A stretch of 30,000 nt of DNA from Guillardia theta CCMP2712 (Eukaryota; Cryptophyceae; Pyrenomonadales; Geminigeraceae). Each line of letters starts with the position of its first letter. Positions within the stretch are counted from its first letter, which is position 1. The notes below the pieces were generated by a model. It made no database searches. It had not been told where the DNA came from and saw only the letters and a program-made list of their open reading frames with translations. The position numbers and the translations under genes were made by a program. The stretch covers positions 1 to 30,000 of the forward strand of contig NW_005434655.1 in assembly GCF_000315625.1 (NCBI RefSeq), given 5' to 3'. Shown here piece after piece: positions 16,950-28,094 of this stretch.

Positions 16950-18924
16950 TTCTCAGAAAACGAGCAAGGGATAGGTTGAGTTGTTGGCAGGGAGGACTAG
17001 AGATGAGACGAGAGGAGGAGGTGGAGGTAGTGGCTGTAGTGGCTCAAGGAGCAATCGCTATCCTACAAGTCTTCAATGCTCTAAGTGCATGCCAGAAGTA
17101 TGGCATCTGTACAGGTTCTGTACGTTGAACGTAGCTGGGAACACGACTCCGGCGGCGCCGGGCCGGGCCGGGCGGCCGGCCGGCGGCCCGGGCACTGAGC
17201 GCCGGGCCGCCCGGCCCGGCCGGCAACAAAGTTTGCCGAAGGGCCTTCACTGATCGGACCGAGTCCGGGGCCATGATCGGATGCCGCCCGGGGCTGCCCG
17301 GGGCCCTGAGGCTTGCAAGTTGCCTCTGTGACGGCACGGTGCCACAGCACCGTGCCACGCGGGGTACGGTCACTAGGCTGCCGCGGCGCTGCCAGGAGGC
17401 TCGGAGCCCAGTGACTCTTTCTCAGCCTGTCGTTGCCAAGTTCGGAACTTCGGAACTCGGGCTGAGCCGAGGCTGCCCTACTACTAGGCTAAGTTACGGT
17501 ACTACCGTAGTTGTTGCTAGCCTTGAAGTATAGTATGCCGTCATGGACCTGATTGTCCTCGTACTGAGTTTTTAACTTAAGTTTGAGTGAAGAGTCGTGC
17601 AGTGGCCAGTGCCGCGTGCGGCACTGCACGACGGAGAGTTGTCACTCACGGTCCGAGTCCGATCCGCAGGGCCGGCGGCCGGTACGGTCACGGTCGGGGG
17701 CCGACGCCGGTCGGACTCACTCAGTGGCTCTGATCGGCCCGGCGATACTTAACTTGAATGAGTAAACTTTAGTACGAAGCGGTTCGCGATCACGGCGAAT
17801 CGCGGAGGTGATGGCTTGATAGATAAGTAAAGTTTCTACGACCATCATTTTAAAAAGAAAAGGGACAGATGTAAAGAGAAATTGAGGGTGGGGTTAAAAA
17901 ACCAGAGAGACAAACCAAGTGGGTTGGAGGGGGTAGTTTGAAGCCTGAGGACTATCAGCGGGGGGGGGGTACAAGGGGTCAGCTCAAAAGCTATGGAAAC
18001 TTTACATCTGGTGGTAGGGGTAGTAAAAAGACAACTACTGAGAACCAGGGTGGGGGTGTGGCGCGGGAAAAAAAAAACCAGATTGGGTTCCACCACCCAC
18101 CCCACCCTCTGGAGATCGATTGCTTCAAAAACTACTTACAGAACTACCGGTCCTTGGCCAGTGAAATTTGTAATTATAATTCAATTACCCAAATATTTCC
18201 GTATCTCGATGATAGAAAACGGACCTGATTTAAAATGGACTGTTGAAATATCGGAATATGGGTTGGATTGACCGAAGACTAACGGACGATTACACCCCTG
18301 CTGAATAGTGCATATCAAGGGGTACTCCAAATAGGGGTGAAGGTCGGAAAAAAAATGAGGACCCCAACCATCCTGGACCCCCTTAAAAAGAAGAACTAAA
18401 AGTATTTATAAGCCAACCCCAGAGGACCCGTGATGAGAACCTTTACAACCCCCTTTTCATCATGAACCCCTACCCACTGTGCAGGCAAAGACAACTTTTT
18501 AAGACCCCCACCTCCAACTTATGCGGTCTGTACCCACCTCTTCGTAGTACAGAATTTGGCAGGAGAGGACAACCGGATAAGATTGGCACCACCCCACCTC
18601 ATAATGACCCAACCCCCTGCATGCCCCAGGAGTTTCCCGACCATTCCGCTTCTCATTCGCTCCGCTTCCCCTCTATTTCACCTCTGCTTCCCCGCTGCTT
18701 CTCCTCTGCTCCCTTCCTTTCCCTCTCTATCCCCCACGTCTTCCTCTCCCTTCTCCTCTCCACGTCAGCTTTCTGTGTTCGGTTACCTCATCTTTCGCAG
18801 TGATATAGGACTCGTTCGTATACCCTTCCCGGCTGTTTTCGAGATATTCGATCGTAACCCTCCTTGCCCTTCAGCATTTGCGCAAGATAACGTTTGTAAA
18901 GCAAGCTTGAAGTGCAGCGTAGCG
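16950..18924. other. Long intergenic region with GC-rich island 2
   Basis: No gene is supported. 16950-17130 is the 5' flank of the minus-strand gene, with a GAGGAGGTGG-type purine run. 17130-17770 is the GC-rich inverted-repeat island. 17830-18620 contains G-run and C-run rich, otherwise AT-rich sequence (gggtggggttaaaa near 17886, ccaccccaccctctggag near 18097). 18640-18780 is pyrimidine-rich and leads into the small gene at 18925. The open frames in these stretches have no protein-like features. Confidence 0.55.
17130..17770. repeat. GC-rich inverted-repeat island 2
   Basis: Dense perfect hairpins are visible. gtcgtgcagtg (17594-17604) pairs with cactgcacgac (17622-17632), with a competing inner hairpin gtgccgc/gcggcac. 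ggcacggtgc (17333-17342) pairs with gcaccgtgcc (17347-17356) across a 4-base loop. The block starts with runs of gccggg/cggcc words at 17156-17225. It shares tttaacttaagtttg (17571-17585) with island 1. No protein-like frame and no recognisable RNA gene is seen. Confidence 0.5.
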
Positions 18925-19404
18925 ATGAATCTCATCACGGACATTCAGAACGGTTTTGTGGGGTTGACCAAGGAGATTGAAAGCCAGAGTAGGCAAAAAT
19001 TCAACGAAATTGTGAACTCGGCGCATACTCTTGTACCTATCTTTGAAAACAGCGAACAGGGTTCTGAAGACCAGGGGTTGAAAAACGGGCATCCAGGGAA
19101 AAGGAGTAGCTTTACGTTTGGAAACCATAATCAGCTGCTGATACCGGAAGAGATTGGCAGTCTGTACGGAAGCACCAATGCAAAGGCGAAACAGGAGGGG
19201 ACAAGCAAAAGCACGACGCTCATTCGACGCCACTCTATCTCAGGGAGTCAAGTGAAAGTTTCCTCGGGCTCTCGCTCGGTGTCAAAGCCTGAATTGAAGA
19301 AGACGCGATCGTTGCAAGCTCATCATGAATCTGCGGACACTTGTGATGAAGCCACCCGCAGCAAGATCGAACAATGGTTTAGCAAAAGCCGATCAGCTGC
19401 CTGA
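18925..19404 (+). CDS. Hypothetical 159-aa Ser/Lys-rich protein
   Basis: Short frame starting at ATG 18925 (MNLITDIQNGFVGLTKEI) and ending FSKSRSAA. The frame stays open far upstream, but that part is encoded by pyrimidine-rich promoter-like DNA, so this ATG is preferred. Residues 1-40 look like an amphipathic helix. Residues 60-150 are rich in Ser, Lys, Thr and Arg, with clusters such as SGSQVKVSSGSRSVSK typical of disordered, phosphorylated regions. No domain is recognised. Real coding status rests on length and composition only. Confidence 0.5.
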   Translation: MNLITDIQNGFVGLTKEIESQSRQKFNEIVNSAHTLVPIFENSEQGSEDQGLKNGHPGKRSSFTFGNHNQLLIPEEIGSLYGSTNAKAKQEGTSKSTTLIRRHSISGSQVKVSSGSRSVSKPELKKTRSLQAHHESADTCDEATRSKIEQWFSKSRSAA

Positions 19405-19641
19405 CGATCATGTTCTGCCTGTTAATATTGAATATTCGAGTGTCTCTACACTCACGAGGGTTGTAAATATGCACAGTCAGTGCCTGCAACACAACACAAT
19501 ACTGTTCTACGTGTATTTTGGAGCATTGGATTGACTTCTTGTTCATTTATTTGCCTCTTTGCCCAATAGCCTCAATAAACTTCTACTATCGTCTCTTAGC
19601 GCATCATCTTTCGCCCTCAATGTCCGTCAGCTGCCTTTCTT
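19405..19641. other. Convergent intergenic spacer, no gene seen
   Basis: AT-rich sequence between the 3' ends of the small plus-strand gene and the FHA gene. An aataaac word lies near 19572. No other structure is evident. Confidence 0.5.
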
Positions 19642-22045
19642 TCACTCTGGCGTGTCGGTGATCGACTCCACCAGGAAGCGCTTCCCAGTCGCTGCCCCCC
19701 CGATCGTAATCACGTCGCCCACCTGCAGCTCCTTGAAGATCTCGTTCTGAAAGGAGTCATCATTGACTGCCGTCCCCGCTGCCATGCTCGTCAGCTCCTC
19801 TGCATCCCTGCTCCTCCTCCTGCCCCTCCAACCCCCTTGTCCCTCCTCCCTACAGCTCCTCTGCATCCCTGTCCCTCCTCCTCTGCTCCTCTAGCTCCTT
19901 TGGCCCTCTTCCCTTCTCGACCATCTTACTGGTGCTGGAGTCCTGAATGTCAAATGCCTGAGCAGAGGAGTCGAAGTAGATCTGCGAGATGCATAAAGAA
20001 AGAAATCTTGAAGAAGAGCAAAGGCTAGTAACCTTGGCGTGCGTGCGAGAAACGGACGGATGAAGCTTCCTGTCGAGAGGAAGCGAACAGTTGGAGCTCC
20101 TGCCGATTGTGAAAGGTTCGTCGTAGGATCTGCACGACTTGAGAGGTGAAATGCCGTTTAAGACGACGATACTCACGAGACAGTATAGCGGATGTTGGAG
20201 TCTTGATCCAGAAGCACAAGGGTACGATGGAGCACAGGAGCGCCTTCCGAGCTTCTGGCTGTATCACGAGCGCTGGTTCTGCAGATCGAGTCAGACAAGG
20301 TACAAGACGTTGACCCTCCGACTCCTCAGCGATGGTAGAGAATTTGCTCCCTCTTCTCTGCATGTTGCTGGACGTCGTGCGCGCTGTTTGCATTCTCGAT
20401 CCATCGTCTTGAGCCTCATCGCCTTCTCCCATCCTTATACGGCATGTTCGTCACACGAGCAACCGAAGTTGGTACAGCACCTGCTCTTGGACACGGATGA
20501 TCTCTTCTTCGACTGATTCATTCTTCCCTCTCGGTCTGAATGTTACAGCGTCACCCACATTAAGCGCATCCTCGAAAGGAAGTACATGTAGCGTTAGCAG
20601 GTGTCTGCGTTTGCTTGAGCATGGCAATGGTGAAATCTCGTTCGCTGACAAGGGAGAAGAGGTGCTGGATCGTTTCGTCCCGCTTTTTCACCTGCCATAT
20701 CATCAATTGTTGCCTCCGCGTTTCAACTCGACTGAGCATTCCTGAGCCAAGAGGTCTTTGATGCTCCGCTGCCGCAGACATGTCAAGACAAGCGCTCAAG
20801 CCACGAGAGCCGAAACCTGCAGGCTTTCATTGGTCCGCTGCTGCTCCTTCAGCTCGTCCCGCGCCTTGCTCAGCTAGTGGCAGTCGATGATGGGCAGGCA
20901 GACAGGCAGGGGCGCACACCTCACTGGATAGCAACACCTCTAGAGGTGCGTCCGAGTCGTCCTTCCATGGTCTTGCAGGAAGAAAACTGCCAGACTGCGA
21001 GGCTTTTGCTGCTTCGACGTGACCCTCCTGATTAGAAGGATTGACCACCTGCAGAACGATTGATCCTACGCCGTGGCGGAGGGATAGATGAGATACCTGT
21101 TTTGTCACCAACTGCTGAACGTCTTGAAAGACTCGCTGGTCGCTCACCTTCACCGCATCCTGCATCTTCATCAGATGGCCAACGGCTTGGATTCCTCACC
21201 ATCACCTCAACTCTGGGCTCAACCTTCTGAAAGTTTCTCTGAGCAGCTATTGATCAGCCGAAAAGAAGGAGCAGTGCGAGGAACAAACAGGAAAGGGGAT
21301 CTCATCTGTAGCTTCTGTCACATATTGCGTGTCTACAGAAGTACTGAAACACATCGATGTCATGAGCACAAAAATCAAGGTCAGGAAAGAGACTCACAGC
21401 GCCATCTGATCGTGACTAGCAGGAGGCTTGCTCTGTTTGAGGAGGCGAAGCCTCTTATTTACCAGTTCCAACTCTGACGAGGTATCAGTGTGTCATACCC
21501 ACCTTGTCACACTCTCAGGTAGGTTGAGACCTGCTTCGAGCTGTTGGATCCCCTTGTTGGACGAGACAGACAAAACTTTCTTGGGCTGATTCCCACCGAT
21601 GTTCTTCTTGGTTGACATCTAGTCAAACATCACAACCAAACATGCGGATGATCTGCAAAGTACATCTGTGAAAGATTGCCCGGAGGCCAAACCATCAAGC
21701 AAGTGGTTCAATTTCTCTGACATGTCTGCAGTCTTCCGAAGGATTGAACCTGCTTTTGCCTGCCAGCGACGTCAGGCAAACAAGCTAGGCAAGCTTGTCA
21801 CACACCACAGCTTGGGATCGTTTGGGGTTGGTGATTTCACGAGTGAAGGACTTTTGATCTTGGAACGAGTGGTCGCCTTGTAGCTCATTCTCCTCGTTGT
21901 TCCTTGGCAGTTGGTAGGAGCCATAAGTTTGATTGTAACCGCCCTTGTCGAAGAGACTTGAAGCGACGGAGGAAGAAGATAACGAGGCTGAGGCTGTTGG
22001 CGACCAGTCTGACGACCCTGATGAGTCGGTCCCGTACGAATCCAT
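19642..22045 (-). CDS. Coiled-coil protein with C-terminal FHA domain, about a dozen exons
   Basis: Multi-exon gene, ATG 22045-22043 (MDSYGTDSSGSSDW). Clear exons: 22045-21806, 21759-21664, 21618-21531 and 21473-21398, with introns of 46, 45 and 57 nt; exon 5 starts at 21343. Later exons encode helical coiled-coil segments: ELVNKRLRLLKQ, VFQDVQQLVTKQ, LSKARDELKEQQRTNESLQ, KKRDETIQHLFSLVSERD and VEEEIIRVQEQVLYQLR. The last exons form an FHA domain: FTIGRSSNCSLPLDRK, HPSVSRTHAK, intron 20032-19982, IYFDSSAQAFDIQDSST, intron 19929-19779, then TGTAVNDDSF and FKELQVGDVITIGG. Ser/Arg of GRS, SRTH and the T-G-T/N turn are the phosphothreonine-binding signatures of the family. FHA domains read phosphothreonine marks in signalling and DNA-damage or ciliary/cytoskeletal complexes; the partner here is unknown. 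Exon borders between about 20170 and 21340 are only partly resolved, so the middle is approximate. Confidence 0.75.
19793..19910. repeat. About 59-bp imperfect tandem duplication inside an FHA-gene intron
   Basis: cagctcctctgcatccctg occurs at about 19793 and again at about 19852, each followed by a cctcctcc-type run. The duplication lies inside the last intron of the FHA gene, whose 151-nt length compares with 45-57 nt for its neighbours. Slippage duplication may explain the larger intron. Confidence 0.7.
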
Positions 22046-22659
22046 CCCTCCTTCCTAAACCTCGTACATGTTGCGCTTAAAGGTTGAGACGGAAGGATGC
22101 TAGGGCGTGCTGGGGAGGAGGACAAGAGAAGGTCAATATGAGATCAGAGCGCGAGGAGCAGGAGCGCTTGGTCGATTCTTCTTGTGTCGCCAAAGCTGAT
22201 GTAAAGCAAGCGATAAGAGCAGAGCACGTGAGGAGCAGCAGCATGAGCAGGAGAGATCGGTAAAAGACTTGCTTGGTTTCGAGAACAACAGAATGCGGAA
22301 CTCTGAAAGGTAGGGAAGCAAAAGAGTTGCTGAGCAGGAAGCAAGAAAGAATGGGAGGGTACTGGGAGAAAGATTGGAGATGTGAAGCAGTGGAGGATAC
22401 GTGTTGGAAGAAACGGGGAGGAAAGGAGTGGGGGTAAATGAGAGGGGAGGGAATGAGAATGGTTGGGACGAGAGGAAAGAAGGGGAGGGAGCAACGGCAG
22501 GGTAAGAGAGGCCAGAACTGAGATGAAACGAAAATGGGGATAGATCACAGAAAGGAGGGAAGACAAGAGTGGGAGGGAAATTTTGGGAGGGTAAGGAATG
22601 CCTAAGGGCTCGGAGAGGAGAGAGATAACTTCGGAGGGAGCGAGAGGAAGATAGGGAGA

Positions 22660-22797
22660 GGGGAAGAGAGGGAAGGGGAGGAAGGGGAGGAAGGGGAGGA
22701 AGGGGAGGAAGGGGAGGAAGGGGAGGAAGGGGAGGAGGGGGAGGAGGAGGAGGAAGGGGAGGAAGGGGAGGGGGAGGAGGAGGGGAGGAGGGAAGAA
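22660..22797. repeat. Polypurine 9-bp tandem repeat (ggaggaagg)n
   Basis: ggaaggggagg-type units repeat with a 9-bp period over about 60 bp and then degrade into gga/gggga mixtures. The stretch is homopurine for over 100 bases, which permits triplex (H-DNA) or G-quadruplex structure. It lies upstream of the 5' end of the FHA gene (minus strand). Confidence 0.9.
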
Positions 22798-22919
22798 CTG
22801 TCTTTCTATATCATGATGAAGGACATGAGATTTGACGCGGCCAGTCAACCGGTCACACCGTTTTTCTTGAAATTATGTATAATTATGATTGATTATTATA
22901 CATAATCCTATGACATAAA

Positions 22920-23230
22920 CAGTGCAACCGGGTGTGCCGCAGGGGCCGGGCGGCGGCCAGTGATCGTGACTCAGTGACCGGGCCGTATCGAGTCGCCGGC
23001 CCGGGGGTGATCCAATCAGGCCCGAGACGTGCCGACCGCGAGCCGGACACATCCAAGTTGCCGGGCGCCCACAATGGCCTAGTAGCTGCGCGCGCAGGGT
23101 ACTGGCGGGACACTGTGCCCTCAGGCTAGGTGCGCTCGTCGGACACACAGGCTAGTAGCATACCGGTGCTGACTCAGTGATGCTACCCGGTAGTAGCCGC
23201 GTGCCGGACTCGGACAGTAGTCTTTCTTCA
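22920..23230. repeat. GC-rich inverted-repeat island 3
   Basis: Third short island with the same vocabulary as islands 1 and 2 (actcagtga, cggactcgg, ccggcccggggg, accggt). It ends close to the 3' end of the PH-like gene. No frame or RNA gene is recognisable. Confidence 0.4.
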
Positions 23231-23262
23231 AGGCTTTCCTTGAGTGACTTGAACAGTCTGTC

Positions 23263-25816
23263 CTAAGAGGCTTCATTGCTACCACACGCTTCTCTCCATT
23301 CCACAAACGCTCTGAACCAGAAATCTTTTTCCGAGACATTGGAGAAGCAAAGCTTGAGCCCGCCTTTCTTGCCTTCAGTTTGCAGGTATTGCAGCTGTTG
23401 AAAGAGTCAGCGGATCAGTAAAGGATGACGGCAACAACCTTGATACTCGCTCCCACAACAGGCTCGTCTCCCTCTGATGTCTCCGACACATCTTGAACAT
23501 CAAAGAGCGATACGATCTTGGCGTCCTGCGTGAGAACATTCTCCTTCTACAAACAAACTGCTCACCAACCCTCATAGGCACGCCTCATCCCTCACCTCCG
23601 ACAAGTTCTTCCCTACTGAAAAGATCCCGAGGACCTTCTTCTTGTGCTCTCCGTCCTTCGATAACATGAGCTCTCCAGTCCCAAGGTCGAATATCATCAT
23701 CCGTTTCTGCCACCTTCCTCCTCCTCCCCATCGCTCGCTGCACTTCCACGCCTTCCCAACCATAAGCCCCCCCGTCGAGCTCTGACTGTTCTTCCGCCAT
23801 GTCCGTATGCTCAGCCCGCTCTGCCGATGTGTCAGCGACAGACGAAGAGCCGAGACGAGAGGAGGTGAAGGGTAGCGGCAGAATGACACCGTCATAAGCA
23901 AAGATAGCCCCGACGACGGGCAAGGGGACACCACAACTCACCGAACAGACAGTATCTAGAAGCGACATGCTGATCGCGAGAATGCCCTTCGCTTCCAGCA
24001 CGTCGCCAACGCACATCCCCTTCCTACTCCCATGCACGCGACTGGGCTCGACAACATTGCGTGGAGGTGCATTGGATGCAGGCACTGAAAGTGAAGTCTC
24101 TGCATGTTTGAAACGAGCATGGTCAAGCAACCGCTTGTATGCTATGGCGACCGTCAGACCAATCAAAGAAAACAAGAGGAGGAGGAGGAGGAGGAGGAGG
24201 AGGAGGAGGAGGAGGAGGATCTAAAGTAGAGTAGATGATGATTTTGGTCGAACCTTGTGCATCAAGTGACTCGCCCATCTCTCCGCTAGACAACCTGACG
24301 AACATCTGTGCTTCTGTGTCGTTTGCGATTTTCTGAAAGCTGCGGAGAGAGAGTGAGGGGTCAAAGTGAGAGCGAAGACTGGGACTGTTTAACCTTCCGT
24401 GCACAACCAGGTCTTCCTCCAAGATGTCGCTGACATAAAACGACAGTCAGTGTCATACGCACCCTTCCCGTCTGTCTTCGCCATCACCGAGAGTCGTAGT
24501 CCATAGCGGAAGCAGGAACCATCTGAAACAAGCTCAGAATCTATCACCATCACAGAGCTTTAGGGTTCAAACCTTTCCGCCAAAGTCGAAGTCTCTGCTA
24601 TCATCGCCTTTCTTCAAGCTCGAGCACGAAGGCAGGGTGCTACTTTTGGCCCCCTGCAGCTGTTGCACTGGTTGAGATTTCTGCTTGGCTCGCGCTTCCC
24701 AGGTTAGCTCGCTCTCAGCCGAATCCTTTGAGCCCCGTCAGCACAACCTAAGACAAGACAAGCCAAGATGCCTCCTTCGCCTCCTTTCCGACATGTTCCG
24801 ACAAGAGCTGTGAGACCAGCTTGAAAGAAAGCTTATTGACAACCGCAGCAGTCTCGTCTACCTCTTCATCCTTGAGAATTGATGCAATCATCTTCTTTCG
24901 GCGAGCCTGGATGATCTAGATCACCAAGCGTCGATCATGTTGACCAAGTTCACTTTCTTGCTCTCCTTCCTGCCTTCAGGTGCCATGCAGTCCTCCAACC
25001 GCTGTCATCTCAGGTCATCCCTCTGCATCTCATCATCGACATCAACCTGCTGGCTTTGCTTGTGCCGCTCAACCCACGACTGCAGCAGGCCTCCTCTCGC
25101 CTCGCAGCTCTGACTTGAAGCAAAGGCAGCGCTCGACGACTTGAGGTCCGCAATGAGCCTCTCCAAGTTGTTGCAAGACTGAAACGGCGACGGTTGGTCG
25201 TCATCGGAAGCAACCTGAACATGTACACATGCACACATGTATGGTCAGACGAGTGAAGTGACGGGACGTCATCTGCTCACACTCTCCGAGCCAGACGACG
25301 AGCTTGTTCCTAGTCAAAGTTACTAGCGTCATTGGCCTCACCGCAACCTTATCCGTACCTGCGGTCAGTCCCTCTCTCGTGCTCCCGTTCGAATGCTCAA
25401 CTTCAGATGGTGACCTTGCAAGTTGATGAGAACGAAGGAGAAACTGACGACAAACCTCACATTTCGCTATTGCTATCACCATCACTGTCACCGTCAAGAT
25501 CGTCACTGCTTGCTTCTGACTGCAAACTTTTCAGTTGAGTGAATTCAGCTCCATGGCAGAGAACCTGCTCCTCTAGATGTTCTTGAGGGTTATGTGGACT
25601 AGCACATCCAAAGGAACCAGATTCTTCCTTTCCCCTTGAAGCTGGGCCAGCTTGAACCGATGCTGGTGCTGGACGACGTGATGCGGGAGGGGGAGCAGGA
25701 GGAGGAACAGGAGGAACAGGAGGAGGAGCAGGGGAACGTCCAGCAACATTAGCGCTGCTGAAGGTGAATCTTCTTCCCCTTGCTGATATCTGATGATCCT
25801 TGCTTGCTTGACTCAT
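23263..25816 (-). CDS. Multi-exon protein with Pro-rich N-terminus and PH-like C-terminus
   Basis: Begins at ATG 25816-25814 (MSQASKDHQISARG). Early exons join cleanly: 25816-25461, 25414-25359, 25309-25281, 25214-25047 and 25001-24954, then from 24906, with GT-AG introns of 46, 49, 66, 45 and 47 nt. Exon 1 has a Pro/Ala run near residues 30-55 and an acidic Ser/Asp patch at its end. Later exons are helical (RRKKMIASILKDEE, LSFKLVSQLLSEHVGKE). The last exons, ending at stop 23265-23263, read FDLGTGELMLSKDGEHKKK, then KIVSLFDVQDVSE, then LKLCFSNVSEKDFWFRAFVEW. That order of strands with a final Trp-containing helix fits the back half of a pleckstrin-homology domain. PH domains bind phosphoinositides or proteins at membranes. 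The middle (23600-24750) is only partly resolved. That all exons belong to one gene is inferred from strand, frame bias and the absence of a clear stop-plus-start break. Confidence 0.6.
24177..24220. repeat. (GGA)n microsatellite in an intron
   Basis: About fourteen uninterrupted aggagg triplets lie in a presumed intron of the PH-like gene. They are followed directly by gatctaaagtagagtagatg (24218-24237), a phrase that resembles the 50-bp minisatellite near 27.9 kb. Confidence 0.9.
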
Positions 25817-26409
25817 CGTGCTTCCTCCTTCCCTTCTGTGACCTTATCTACCTCAGAAGCCACCACCTCTCCACCCTCTCCCTCTCTCTCTCCCTCTCCT
25901 CCTCCTCTAGTTCCTCTAGTTCCTCTCCCTCCCCCTCTCGCAACACCTCGGCTAGTTCTACTTCCTTACGCCATGCGAAATAATGCCTGAAACAACCACT
26001 ACCCCACGAATTGCAGGTACCCCTGCTCCAATAAGATATTCAATAGACAATTTTGAGGGTGAGGTGATATACCCTACCTACTCCATCCCACCTCACCACC
26101 TCTTGGTTAATTCTTCGTAGAACAGCAGGGAATGCATGGAACAGCGGTCAATGCAGGCAGCGGTGTGAAGGAAAGAGAAGGCAGGGGCGGAGCAGGACAG
26201 GACAGGACAGGACAGGACGTGGTGATAGGTCAGTGCGAACAGATGCATGCGAGGAGGAAGGGAGTAGAAGCAGGGACAGTGAGGGCCGCGTGCAGCAACA
26301 GTGCTGATGTTACGAAAGATGCATGCCTTGGGTTTCTTGCGATAGCCAAGGAAGTGTTTCTTCGTTCGATAAGATCCTTCATCAGCAGATCAATACAACC
26401 TCTTGGAGC
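25817..26409. other. Divergent intergenic region, no gene seen
   Basis: Shared 5' flank of the PH-like gene (minus) and the BAG6-like gene (plus). It contains a pyrimidine-rich block (25860-25960, ctccctctctctctccctct), AT-richer sequence with G-runs (25985-26110), and five tandem ggaca units at about 26189-26217. No frame carries protein-like content. Confidence 0.55.
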
Positions 26410-28003
26410 ATGGAGGCGAGCGCGGGAGACAACCAGAGCTCAGGCAACACACACGAGATCAAGGTGAAGTTGTCGTCTGGATGCGATGTGAACACCTCAA
26501 ACTTGTGATGTTGGACAGGTCAAGACGCTCAATGGGCAGGTTTACAGCTACTCCGTCTCCAAGGAAACGCTCATCTCGGAATTGAAAGAAAAGGTCGCTG
26601 AATCTACAGGCATCTCGGCTGACACGCAGCGGATAATCTTCCGTGGAAAGGTGTAGCGAGAGGAAGCAGCGGGCCTGGCTGATATCCTTGCAGGTGCTGA
26701 AAGACAACTCCTCTGTCAGCGAGTACAAGGGGCTGCTCGATGGGGGATCGACTGTGCATGTCGTCACCAGGGCACCGGCCTCCTCGGACCCAGGAGAGCA
26801 AGCGGCGAGAGACGAAGGGCATTCCGCATCCGACCGACAGCAGGAGGTCTGTGAGCGAGCTCAGGCAGCCTCCTGCTAGCCATCCTTTTCACTCTCCCCT
26901 CCTCGTCCTCCTCCTCGTCCTCCTCCTCCACCTCCTGACCCGCCATGTCGCAGATGCCAGGAGGATTCCAAGGGTTCCATGGCATCCCAGGGATCCCGTT
27001 GCCCGGGGGCATTCAGGCCGGGCCGGGTGTGATCATGGGAGGCATCACAGTATCAGGAGACAACGCGGCGCTGAATCCCGGGACGATCCATCAAGTTCTG
27101 CAGCAGGTCAGGCGCATGCGACCGCAGCTGCGGCCCTCACTGCATGCTCAAGGTGATCGGAGACTTGAACCTTCAAAACGCCCTCCAAGGCTTTCGGGCC
27201 CGGCAGCCGCATACGATCGAGTCAAGGCTGAACTCGATGGTGATAGCGTGTCTCTCCCGGAAGCCGACTGAGAGCGATGCCGCAGAGAGTTTTCCTGCAG
27301 CACCTCACGGAGTTTCAAGTCTCCGTAGACACCCTTGCCTCCCAGTACAGCATCCGCCAAGAGCGCGGGCTGCTCCAAGACAACTCGGCCCAGCAGGGGC
27401 CCGGAGGTCAAGTGCAGGAGATGCACGACCATGTAACGTGCGACGGCTGTGGGATGAGCCCGTTCATCGGTCCTCGCTGGAAGTGCTCTAACTGCCCGGT
27501 GAGATGCTCAATCTTGATTTTGCTCTTTCGTCGTGGTCGGTGGTGGTGGTGGTGGTGGTGATGATGATGATGATGATCTACAGTAGAGGTGATGATGATG
27601 ATCAGTGATGATGATGATGATGATGATCTACAGTAGAGGTGATGATGATGATCTACAGTAGAGGTGATGATGATGATCAGTGATGATGATGATGATCTAC
27701 AGTAGAGGTGATGATGATGATCAGTGATGATGATGATGATGATGATCTACAGTAGAGGTGATGATGATGATCAGTGATGATGATGATGATGATGATCTAC
27801 AGTAGAGGTGATGATGATGATCAGTGGTGGTGGTGATGATGATGATCTACAGTAGAGGTGATGATGATGATCAGTGGTGGTGGTGATGATGATGATCTAC
27901 AGTAGAGGTGATGATGATGATCAGTGGTGGTGGTGATGATGATGATCTAAAGAGTGAAGTAGATGATGATGATTTGTAAGGTTGAGGAGGTAGAAGTGGT
28001 AGA

Positions 28004-28094
<91 letters not shown>

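Larger units (their letters stand above)
22046..23262. other. Intergenic region: polypurine block and GC-rich island 3
   Basis: No gene is supported. 22080-22800 is almost purely purine on the + strand and ends in a 9-bp GA-rich tandem repeat. 22860-22910 is AT-rich (taattatgattgattattat). 22920-23230 is a GC-rich island of the same style as the two earlier ones, with actcagtga at about 22970 and 23172. The long minus-strand frame here (Pro/Leu/Ser-rich) is a by-product of the pyrimidine-rich complementary strand. Confidence 0.55.

Noticed and set aside
17044-17533. Arg/Gly/Pro-rich frames in GC-rich island 2
   Set aside because: GC-rich DNA lacks stops by chance; no domain, and several frames are open at once.
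22144-22848. 234-aa minus-strand frame rich in Leu, Pro and Ser
   Set aside because: It is produced by the polypurine block; no start context, no splice support and no protein-like complexity.
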